The notes below the pieces were generated by a model. The model saw only the letters and a list, made by a program, of their open reading frames with translations, ran no database searches and had not been told where the DNA came from. Positions 7,687 through 13,609 of a DNA stretch of 29,397 bases are shown here, piece by piece. How positions within the stretch are numbered: position 1 is the first letter of the stretch; each line of letters opens with the position of its first letter. Source of the DNA: an uncultured Prevotella sp. (GTDB taxonomy: Bacteria; Bacteroidota; Bacteroidia; Bacteroidales; Bacteroidaceae); NCBI GenBank assembly GCA_900543155.1, contig UQQN01000019.1, positions 1 through 29,397 of the forward strand. The letters run 5' to 3'. The position numbers and the translations under genes are program-made.

Positions 7687-8046
7687 ATGATGCACATTAT
7701 TATTGCAGGTTGTCGTAATTTTAACGACTACTCAGTTGTTGAAAAAGAAATGATGAACTATATCGGCAAGTTTATCGGCAAGTTAGAAATCGAAATTATT
7801 TCGGGTGGTGCAACGGGGGTGGACGCTCTCGGCGAACGATTTGCGCACGAACACAATCTGCCTTTGCGTATTGTTCCTGCCGACTGGAAAACGTATGGGC
7901 GATCGGCTGGTCCGCGGCGAAATGAGCAAATGGCTCGTATGGCTGGCACTTTGGTTGCCTTTTGGGACGGTAAGTCGCGTGGCACAAAAAACATGATTAA
8001 AATGGCTTGGAAACATGGCTTGATTGTAAAGGTTGTAAACGTATAG
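7687..8046 (+). CDS. DUF2493 (YspA-type SLOG fold) protein
   Basis: This is a 119-residue single-domain protein. It shows the start IIIAGCRNFNDY, the glycine-rich loop ISGGATGVDALGERFA near 38-53, and GRSAGPRRNEQMA near 75-87. These are the hallmarks of the cpYpsA-related SLOG group, predicted to bind nucleotides or nucleotide-derived ligands. SLOG proteins occur in both phage and anti-phage settings, where they may sense or make nucleotide signals (family knowledge). The gene is divergent from the WYL regulator and is followed 17 bases later by a strong terminator. A group II intron follows immediately after that terminator. Its true ligand is not knowable from the sequence. Confidence 0.82.
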   Translation: MMHIIIAGCRNFNDYSVVEKEMMNYIGKFIGKLEIEIISGGATGVDALGERFAHEHNLPLRIVPADWKTYGRSAGPRRNEQMARMAGTLVAFWDGKSRGTKNMIKMAWKHGLIVKVVNV

Positions 8047-8062
8047 CATCCAGTAGCTGAAT

Positions 8063-8098
8063 AGGGGTAAAGGTTAGAAAATAAACCTTTACCCCTTT
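8063..8098 (+). terminator. Rho-independent terminator of the DUF2493 gene
   Basis: A perfect 13 bp stem (aggggtaaaggtt with aacctttacccct) has an eight-base loop. The T tract is short (ttt, then cgttg), as if interrupted by the group II intron that begins right there. Confidence 0.85.
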
Positions 8099-8444
8099 CG
8101 TTGTGAGGTGAAATCTGAAGGAAGCTGGTGGCAAACATCTGACCTAACGAACAGAAACTTCATACAAGGCATCAGACCATGGATAAGATTGCAAAACAAA
8201 TCAAAGTCCCATAGCTATTCGGAATGGTCGGTGTAAATGAAGTAGGTATAAGATGGAAAGATAATGCTCTTATCCGAGGAGGTCTTACGGACATGACGAA
8301 TAGTTATTCTTCTACGAAAGTCATGGAGTAAAGCTTGCCGTAAGAAGTCAGCCGAGGCCATAGTAATGTGACAGTCGATAGTTTCACATGAAGGGCTGAA
8401 CCTAATAATTAAACGAAAGTAATTGAAATGTACCGAAAGAACGA

Positions 8445-9645
8445 ATGCAGAAAACAATGGTTCAAGCCAATGACTACCCTCTGAGAGAAAGGTCGGAAAC
8501 TGAATGGTATGAGGGAGTGCAGACTTTCATGTGGATACATGAAGACAACATCTTGGAAGTACCATTCGACAAAGAACATGTATTAGAGCAAATTCTTAAT
8601 CCCGAAAATCTTAATCGAGCATATAAATGCGTGATGCGGAATAAAGTATGTGGCGGTATCGACAAAATGTCATATGAACAACTGCTTTCATGGCTTTTAG
8701 CCAATAAGGAATTGCTAATAAGTTATTTGCTTGACAGTTCATACCGTCCTAATCCAGTCAGGAGGGAAGAGATACCTAAAGACAATGGCAAGAAACGCCT
8801 ATTAGGAATACCCACAGTGGTAGACCGGTTAGTGCAACAAGCCATCAACCAAGCACTGATGCCCCACTATGAGCGCAAATTCTCGAGGTCAAGCTTCGGC
8901 TTCCGTCCTCGAAAAAGCTGCCATGACGCACTGCACAAAGCACAGAAGATATAGTAAACGGGGGGTATGTCTACGTAGTAGATTTAGACCTTGAACGCTT
9001 CTTTGATACCGTAAGTCATAATAAACTCATAGAAATACTCAGTCGTACGATAAAGGACGGCCGAGTAATCAGTCTTATACACAAATATCTTCGTAGTGGT
9101 GTAATGAACCATGGGGTCTTTGAAATGAACGAGGTAGGAACTCCGCAAGGCGGTCCTCTTAGTCCATTGTTAAGCAACATCATGCTCAATGAATTGGATA
9201 AAGAACTTGAACATAGAGGACACCCCTTTGTGCGTTATGCAGACGATGCGATGATATTTTGTAAGTCCAAAAGGGCTGCAATGCGTGTGAAAGCAACCAT
9301 CACTCGTTTTATAGAAAGTAAGTTGCATTTGAAAGTGAACAAGGAAAAGACAGTCGCGTCTTATGTTCGCGCTGTGAAATACTTAGACTACTCCTTGTTA
9401 TATGCAGAAAGGAAAATGCAAACTCACGGTTCATCCCAAATCAAAAATGAAGATGAAGGCGAGATTAAAACTCTTGACTAGTCGTAGTAATGGTTGGGGG
9501 TATGCCAAGAGAAAGCAGAAACTGAAAGAATACATAAGAGGGTGGATAGGTTATTATCACCTTGCCGAAATGCGACAATTGCTTGTTAGAGCTGATGAAT
9601 GGTTAAGGCGTCGAATACGTATGTGTATATGGAAGGCTTGGAAGA
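8445..9645 (+). pseudogene. ltrA: Group II intron reverse transcriptase/maturase, frameshifted
   Basis: Three reading-frame segments together make an intron-encoded protein. The first (8445-8954) holds RT blocks up to SFGFRPRKSCHDALHKAQ. A TA duplication near 8951-8955 would explain the shift; the next frame continues V-N-G-G-Y-V-Y-V-V-D-L-D and runs through GTPQGGPLSPLLSNI to the catalytic YADDAMIF near 9238-9262. A second one-base-type shift near 9395-9402 moves to the frame with TVHPKSKMKMK, GWGYAKRKQKLKEYIRGWIG and CIWKAWKK. The protein then runs straight into intron domain V, so the end of the maturase region and any C-terminal domain have been deleted. The catalytic motif survives, but a working protein is improbable. 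Confidence 0.88.
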
Positions 9646-9647
9646 AA

Positions 9648-9745
9648 GAGCCGTATGCGGAACCGCATGTACGGTGGTGTGAGAGGTCGGTAAACATGAA
9701 AGTAGGAGATAAACACCTATGATTAATGTTTACCTCCTACTCGAT
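9648..9745 (+). ncRNA. Group II intron domains V and VI
   Basis: Domain V begins gagccgtatgcgg and returns with gcatgtacggt. Domain VI is a long hairpin, gtaggagataaaca with tgtttacctcctac, with one mismatch near its middle. The intron ends at tcgat (9741-9745), 22 bases before the stop codon of the minus-strand HNH gene. Confidence 0.75.
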
Positions 9746-9767
9746 TGTAAATGGGGCTAAAAGTTAT

Positions 9768-10886
9768 TCATTTGCTACCTTTTACTCTATTACAGTTGCG
9801 GCAAAGCATTTGGCAGTTTTCTGCGATGGTAGTGCCACCGTCACGCCATGGTTTTATATGGTCTGCCTCCATATCTTCTAACTCGAAGTGCTTGCCGCAA
9901 TGCGGACAAATGCCTTTTTGGCGTTCATAAGCCTCTCTTTTTTGTTTTTTGTCAAAGGTGCGAAAACTAAGGTCGCGTAGGTCATTACTCAATACATAGC
10001 GGTAAATGCCCGATTTCTTCATTATCTCGTCATCTTCCATGAGATCATGTATCTGCTGCTCAAGTTTGTCGGTGTTGTAAACTTCACTGCCGAACTCATC
10101 AAACATTTCTCCCCAGTCAAGTCCCTTCATCTCCTTGCGGTATTTTGGGAAAGTTGACTTTACCCATGTCACGACCTGCTGGTAGTATGCCCACAGTTTG
10201 TAGGCGTTAGGGTCGTACTGATGGATTGCCATATATTTGTCTATAGGTGTGGTGTCTGCTATACCGTCATGGCGTGCCGCCCATTTCAAGGCAGTTTCCA
10301 AGTATGCCTGCTCCTCTAATTTCCCTGTCATATAGTCGCTGCCTACCTTGTATGCCGCGCATCCATGTTTGCTGAAGTAGCGGCGTGCGTCCGTGACGAA
10401 AGGCCCTACATATACGGCATTCCTCAACTCTTGGTCAAGCAGGCGCTCACCTGCGATGTTGATGACACGAAACCAATCGAGTTTCTCTTTGTCAGTGCCT
10501 GTGCAGAAATACACTGTCAACTCGTAGTCGAGAAAATGCTGTTTTTCTTTATCTGTGAGATTGTCGAAATATAACACGGGGCGGTCTTTGTCGGCAATGT
10601 TGAAGGCATGTTGGTAGTATTCGCAGATGGACAGTGTGCGTTGCTGTCCGTCTATCATTTCATAACTTCCGTCCCCCACAACGCTCCAATACATTATGTT
10701 GAGCGGAAAGCCTTTCAAGATAGTTTCTATAACGGCTTGCTGTTGTTTCAAGTCGTAGCGAAACTCACGCTGGTAGGGTGGACGTATGTTCAGTTTGCCA
10801 TGATAACCATAAACTCCATTATTGGGGTCGTTGGTGTAATCTGATATAAGGTCGCGTATTGCGATTGATTTAAGTTCGATGTTCAT
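9768..10886 (-). CDS. DUF262-HNH endonuclease, candidate restriction partner
   Basis: This is a 372-residue protein. The N-terminal DUF262 (ParB/sulfiredoxin-like) region has PPYQREFRYD at 37-46, the loop GFPLNIMYW at 59-67 and the signature DGQQRT at 79-84. The C-terminus is an HNH nuclease with zinc-binding pairs Cys327/Cys330 and Cys362/Cys365, Asp342-His343 and Asn357, ending NRVKGSK. DUF262 proteins such as GmrS and SspE act in type IV or modification-linked restriction (family knowledge), but those carry DUF1524 rather than this classical HNH. It starts 10 bases after the methyltransferase on the same strand, so the two probably form an operon. A restriction role is inferred from the pair. 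Confidence 0.82.
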   Translation of the reverse strand: MNIELKSIAIRDLISDYTNDPNNGVYGYHGKLNIRPPYQREFRYDLKQQQAVIETILKGFPLNIMYWSVVGDGSYEMIDGQQRTLSICEYYQHAFNIADKDRPVLYFDNLTDKEKQHFLDYELTVYFCTGTDKEKLDWFRVINIAGERLLDQELRNAVYVGPFVTDARRYFSKHGCAAYKVGSDYMTGKLEEQAYLETALKWAARHDGIADTTPIDKYMAIHQYDPNAYKLWAYYQQVVTWVKSTFPKYRKEMKGLDWGEMFDEFGSEVYNTDKLEQQIHDLMEDDEIMKKSGIYRYVLSNDLRDLSFRTFDKKQKREAYERQKGICPHCGKHFELEDMEADHIKPWRDGGTTIAENCQMLCRNCNRVKGSK

Positions 10887-10896
10887 AAGTTGAATT

Positions 10897-11952
10897 TTAT
10901 GGTATGGTAAGCCATGCTCTTTTTCTTATAAGTATTCTGGCATAGCAACCAATAAGCTTGCCTTTGTCATTACGATAGCATAATTTGCCTTTGCGGAAAC
11001 TCTTGTCTTCACGGAACAAAGCGTTGCATTGCTCTGCCGTTAGATTGGCGCTCACTCCACATTCCACGCCAAGCTCTCCACCATTGCCTATGCCTATTAT
11101 CTCGAATTGGTCGGGATTGTATTTGTCCATGAATGTGATAGGGACTCCCATTACGCCATCATAATCACAAGGAATCAACTCCGTCTTTGAAACCTCAATG
11201 GCATCATAATTGATGTATCGAGGATATTCTTCGGGAGAATAGGTCTTGTAAAGGATGAGGTTTTCGTGGCGTTCTTTATAATCGAGGTTGGTGAACCAAG
11301 TTACACCAGAAACTCTAATCATACCTTTCTTGTGGTCTCCAGCAGTAGCAGTATCCTCATACGCAGAAATAAAATGTCCAGAGTTTCCTTTGAATCCAAA
11401 TCCAAGCCACATTTTATTTCCTTTTATCAAAGGAAAAATTTCTTTATATGACAAAGCATTTTGATGTCCAATTATCAAGAACTTTTTTCCATACTCCATC
11501 AATTGTCCTATATATTCCCTAAACAACGAGAAAGGAGGGTTGGTCACCACAATATCGGCCTCTTTCAGTAGCTCAATACATTCCTTGCTGCGAAAGTCGC
11601 CGTCGCCTTTAAGTGGCTTTACCCCTATTTCCTCAGCATCGGGGATACTGTTGCCGTTTTTGTCGCCTTCATACACGAGAAACACAGCCTGTTCGCTTTT
11701 GTTTTGGCTGAAGAGATCCATGTCTTGATTCTTGTAGCAAGTGGTTATGAGTTTCTTTAATCCAAGAAACTCGAAGTTGTAGGCGAAATAAGTGAAGAAG
11801 TTGCTCACGCGAGGGTCATCGCAGTTACATAGCACCGTCTTGCCACGAAAATGTTCACGATAATGGCGTAGTTCGTTATTGATGTCCTCAAGTTGGGTGT
11901 AGAATTCGTCTTTCTTGGCAGCTTTTGCCCTGTCTATGCTTCTTTTTGCCAT
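10897..11952 (-). CDS. EcoRI-family adenine-specific DNA methyltransferase
   Basis: From the ATG at 11952 the protein has 351 residues. It opens MAKRSIDRAKAAKKDEFYTQ, the form seen in M.EcoRI-like enzymes. It then has the unusual family motif LCNCDDPRVSNFF in place of a classical FxGxG, and the catalytic NPPF at 138-141 within IVVTNPPFSLF. Family knowledge indicates transfer of methyl from SAM to adenine N6 in DNA; the recognition site is not predictable. The frame is open 16 codons further upstream to 12000, but the sequence there is not conserved-looking and overlaps a hairpin, so 11952 is preferred. The next gene on the strand is the DUF262-HNH protein, and the leader is the structured region at 12000-12332. 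Confidence 0.87.
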   Translation of the reverse strand: MAKRSIDRAKAAKKDEFYTQLEDINNELRHYREHFRGKTVLCNCDDPRVSNFFTYFAYNFEFLGLKKLITTCYKNQDMDLFSQNKSEQAVFLVYEGDKNGNSIPDAEEIGVKPLKGDGDFRSKECIELLKEADIVVTNPPFSLFREYIGQLMEYGKKFLIIGHQNALSYKEIFPLIKGNKMWLGFGFKGNSGHFISAYEDTATAGDHKKGMIRVSGVTWFTNLDYKERHENLILYKTYSPEEYPRYINYDAIEVSKTELIPCDYDGVMGVPITFMDKYNPDQFEIIGIGNGGELGVECGVSANLTAEQCNALFREDKSFRKGKLCYRNDKGKLIGCYARILIRKRAWLTIP

Positions 11953-12038
11953 AAACGTATAAGATGGATAGTTATGTGAATTATGAGCACGAACTATCAA
12001 TCACGCCAAGACGCAAAAAGGGCGTGATGCTCCTTATT

Positions 12039-12220
12039 GCGTTCAGCTATGAGGCAGCCTCGGAATGGAAACCTCAGTCTACTAATTAAGAATACACCAC
12101 GCCTATTGCGAGATGCATTACTATTACATAGTAGACTAAGGCATACCATACCGAATGCCTTATCACAATTATTTCTGCTACGTTATTTCCATAAAGTTTC
12201 CGAGGCTTTTGGCTGAACGC
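12039..12220 (-). ncRNA. Candidate structured RNA or MITE-like element upstream of the methyltransferase
   Basis: Arms far apart pair in a consistent nested order: gcgttcagc (12039-12047) with gctgaacgc (12212-12220), gcctcg (12057-12062) with cgaggc (12201-12206), and gaaac (12068-12072) with gtttc (12196-12200). Inside sit two local hairpins: agtctacta/tagtagact (12076-12084 and 12129-12137) and aaggcat/atgcctt (12138-12144 and 12155-12161). This gives a multibranch fold of about 180 bases. The minus strand is favoured because a promoter box lies upstream on that strand. It could be a regulatory leader of the methyltransferase operon, an independent RNA, or simply a palindromic mobile repeat. 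Confidence 0.5.
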
Positions 12221-12319
12221 GAAATAATAGCGAATGCTTTGTTTTTTACCAACGATGTCATGTGCAATGTTGTTGTGTGCCATGCTTTTTAGAGCCAATG
12301 ACCAACAATACTTTGCCAT
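12086..12319 (-). CDS. Possible 77-residue leader ORF (doubtful)
   Basis: This frame begins with an ATG five bases after a perfect promoter box, the same layout as the WYL gene. It ends in a hydrophobic segment (ALVYYVIVMHLAIGVVYS). I recognise no family. It lies over the structured arms at 12076-12220, so the coding appearance may be accidental and the RNA may be what matters. Confidence 0.25.
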   Translation of the reverse strand: MAKYCWSLALKSMAHNNIAHDIVGKKQSIRYYFAFSQKPRKLYGNNVAEIIVIRHSVWYALVYYVIVMHLAIGVVYS

Positions 12320-12324
12320 AAGTG

Positions 12325-12332
12325 CAAAGTTA
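12325..12332 (-). promoter_or_regulatory. Minus-strand -7 box TAACTTTG
   Basis: On the minus strand TAACTTTG is followed by cactt and an ATG. It is the only clear promoter box on that strand upstream of the methyltransferase, so it may drive the methyltransferase and HNH genes through a leader of about 365 bases. The upstream TTG box is weak. Confidence 0.55.
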
Positions 12333-12365
12333 CGAAATAAATATGAAAATATGGCTTTATTGGCT

Positions 12366-12395
12366 TTGAAAAATCAGATAAAAACTATATATTTG
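12366..12395 (+). promoter_or_regulatory. Promoter of the DUF3791-DUF3990-DUF3791 operon
   Basis: TTG at 12366-12368 (within cTTTG) and TATATTTG at 12388-12395 are 19 bases apart. The ATG of the first gene follows 27 bases later. Confidence 0.75.
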
Positions 12396-12422
12396 TATTC
12401 TAAAATAAAATATTACTCACAA

Positions 12423-12659
12423 ATGGAAACAATGATACAGACCCCAGAGTTTAGCCGACTCGCTTTTACTGTGTTAGCTATTGAGGCTTCGGCAAAGAAA
12501 ATGGGAATCTCACCGTCTGAAATGAGAAGGCGGTTGGATAAAGTGGGGCTGATTAAGAGTCTCATACAGGATTGTTATGACACTTTGCATACCGAGAGCC
12601 GTGAAGCCGTAGCAAACGAAGTGGTCGAGGCACTAAAAAATTGGGAAAGAGTAGAATAA
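12423..12659 (+). CDS. DUF3791 protein, first of the triad
   Basis: This is a 78-residue protein, all-helical in appearance, with FTVLAIEASAKKMGISPSEM and then LIKSLIQDCYDTLHTES. This matches the small DUF3791 form that accompanies DUF3990 genes. Its stop overlaps the next start (TAATG, 12657-12661), so translation is coupled. The frame is open further upstream to 12234, but that part crosses the promoter and structured region; the ATG at 12423 is preferred. In family context these small proteins may be antitoxin-like or adaptor partners, which is inference. Confidence 0.75.
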   Translation: METMIQTPEFSRLAFTVLAIEASAKKMGISPSEMRRRLDKVGLIKSLIQDCYDTLHTESREAVANEVVEALKNWERVE

Positions 12660-13144
12660 TGGAAAAGCAAACATTATTTCATGGCTCAAATGTTATTGTT
12701 GAGCATCCTTTGGTAAGTATTGGCAGAAAAGACTTGGATTTTGGTCCAGGCTTCTATCTCACGCCATTGTTTGAACAAGCATCAAAATGGGCTGTCCGTA
12801 TTAAAATAATTAGACGAGCGGAAGAGGCAATAGTGAATACTTATGAGTTTGTTCTGCCACAAGGCTATAAGATAAAACGATTTGATGCTTACGATAAGGA
12901 ATGGCTTGACTTCATTGTAGATAGTAGAAATGGAAAGCAACCTTGGAATGGTTTTGATATCGTTGAGGGTGGAGTTGCTGACGACCGAGTCATTGATGCT
13001 GTTGAGGCTTATATAAATGGTTATGCCGGCGTCGAACGAACTTTGCGACAGTTGGTTTATCACAAGCCCAATCATCAAGTCTGTATTTTGAACCAGGAGA
13101 TAGTAGACAAGTATTTGCAATTCAAATCATACGAAAGGGTATAG
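12659..13144 (+). CDS. DUF3990 protein, predicted ADP-ribosyltransferase fold
   Basis: This is a 161-residue protein. It has LFHGSN with His8, then KDLDFGPGFYLTP at about 22-34 with the aromatic YLT, and GFDIVEGGVADDRV in the middle. Together these are the DUF3990 signature, a group proposed to share the ADP-ribosyltransferase fold with an H-Y-type active site (family knowledge; activity not shown here). The gene overlaps the upstream DUF3791 and is followed two bases after its stop by a second DUF3791, so the three behave as one unit. A toxin-like or signal-modifying enzyme with flanking partners is a reasonable hypothesis, not a finding. Confidence 0.78.
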   Translation: MEKQTLFHGSNVIVEHPLVSIGRKDLDFGPGFYLTPLFEQASKWAVRIKIIRRAEEAIVNTYEFVLPQGYKIKRFDAYDKEWLDFIVDSRNGKQPWNGFDIVEGGVADDRVIDAVEAYINGYAGVERTLRQLVYHKPNHQVCILNQEIVDKYLQFKSYERV

Positions 13145-13146
13145 TT

Positions 13147-13353
13147 ATGTTAGACTTTTTATTATGGAATAAAATAGCACGCATCATTGCGCAGTTAGCC
13201 GATACGTTGCATATATCTACAGACAGGGCATTACAATTATTCTATGACTCTGATGTTTGTCGTATGCTACATGATAAAGAATTAGGCTTGCATCTGATGA
13301 GTGATACGTATATTGTAAATGACTTGATTGAAGAGTTGAGAAAAAAACAATGA
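13147..13353 (+). CDS. DUF3791 protein, second of the triad
   Basis: This is a 68-residue protein with FLLWNKIARIIAQLADTLHIS, then RALQLFYDSDVCRMLHDKELGLHLMSDTYIVNDLIEEL. The end of this pattern (YIV.DLIEE) is typical of DUF3791. It begins two bases after the DUF3990 stop. It differs clearly from the first DUF3791 copy, so it is not a recent duplicate. No terminator of its own is seen before the right direct repeat, whose copied terminator at 13474-13509 would stop this operon. Confidence 0.75.
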   Translation: MLDFLLWNKIARIIAQLADTLHISTDRALQLFYDSDVCRMLHDKELGLHLMSDTYIVNDLIEELRKKQ

Positions 13354-13407
13354 TTATTGCATAAATGTATCAGTTTGTAAAAACGAAAAGGTTGTAAGAA
13401 TGCAATA

Positions 13408-13509
13408 CAGTTAAGGTTGACCTCGCTCTCAACAAGAAGTAATTGATTCTTTGAAAAATCAGTTATAAAATATAATCCTCCATAATCTATTTGGGTTATG
13501 GAGGATTTT
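13408..13509 (+). repeat. Right direct repeat flanking the accessory island
   Basis: This is a copy of 5860-5960: the last codons of the GGGtGRT gene without its body, the spacer and the terminator. Differences are one C/T change in the coding part and a short patch after gattctt that includes a one-base indel. The remaining 52 bases through the terminator are identical. It marks the far edge of the island. Confidence 0.9.
13474..13509 (+). terminator. Duplicated terminator at the right island edge
   Basis: The 12 bp stem and loop are the same as at 5925-5958. It is placed to end the DUF3791-DUF3990-DUF3791 transcript. Confidence 0.85.
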
Positions 13510-13609
13510 ATTTATACGTCCAACAAGTGTTGTTTTGAACAGAATGTAGCATGTAAATCAGAGAAAAAAGATAAATTTGCATTCAAATTCAATTAACAAT
13601 TAACGAAAA

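Larger units (their letters stand above)
8100..9745 (+). mobile_element. Group II intron, degenerate
   Basis: The 5' part has the ribozyme-type sequence gtgaggtgaaatctgaagg, then gaagctggtggcaaa and aacgaacagaaac, typical of bacterial group II intron domain I. The middle encodes a broken reverse transcriptase. The 3' part has domain V and a domain VI hairpin and ends at ctcctactcgat, the usual 3' boundary. The exact 5' boundary could be a few bases either side of 8100. It lies immediately after a terminator stem, an insertion preference known for some group II introns, notably class C; the class of this copy was not determined. Frameshifts and a missing maturase tail make self-mobility unlikely. 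Confidence 0.85.
11953..12422. other. Long divergent intergenic region with structure and two opposed promoters
   Basis: About 470 bases separate the methyltransferase start from the first DUF3791 start. The region holds a small hairpin at 12000-12028, a large nested pairing at 12039-12220, a minus-strand promoter box at 12325-12332 and a plus-strand promoter at 12366-12395. Confidence 0.75.
5961..13407. mobile_element. Accessory island between direct repeats, probable integrated element without visible integrase
   Basis: About 7.4 kb of accessory genes lie between two copies of the GGGtGRT 3' end. Contents in order: a small membrane peptide, a small helical gene with an in-frame stop, a WYL regulator (all minus strand), a DUF2493 protein (plus), a decayed group II intron, a DUF262-HNH protein and an EcoRI-type methyltransferase (minus), a structured intergenic region, and the DUF3791-DUF3990-DUF3791 triad (plus). 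Nothing resembling a tyrosine or serine recombinase, relaxase or phage structural gene is present. It may be a cassette moved in trans, the remnant of a larger integrative element, or a segment exchanged by homologous recombination. Confidence 0.65.

Noticed and set aside
8063..9745. Retron or diversity-generating reverse transcriptase
   Set aside because: The maturase region with KRKQKLKEYIRGWIGYY and domains V-VI identify a group II intron instead.
12086..12319. 77-codon minus-strand frame as a firm gene
   Set aside because: It overlaps the long-range pairings of a probable structured RNA and has no recognisable family. It is kept only as a doubtful feature.
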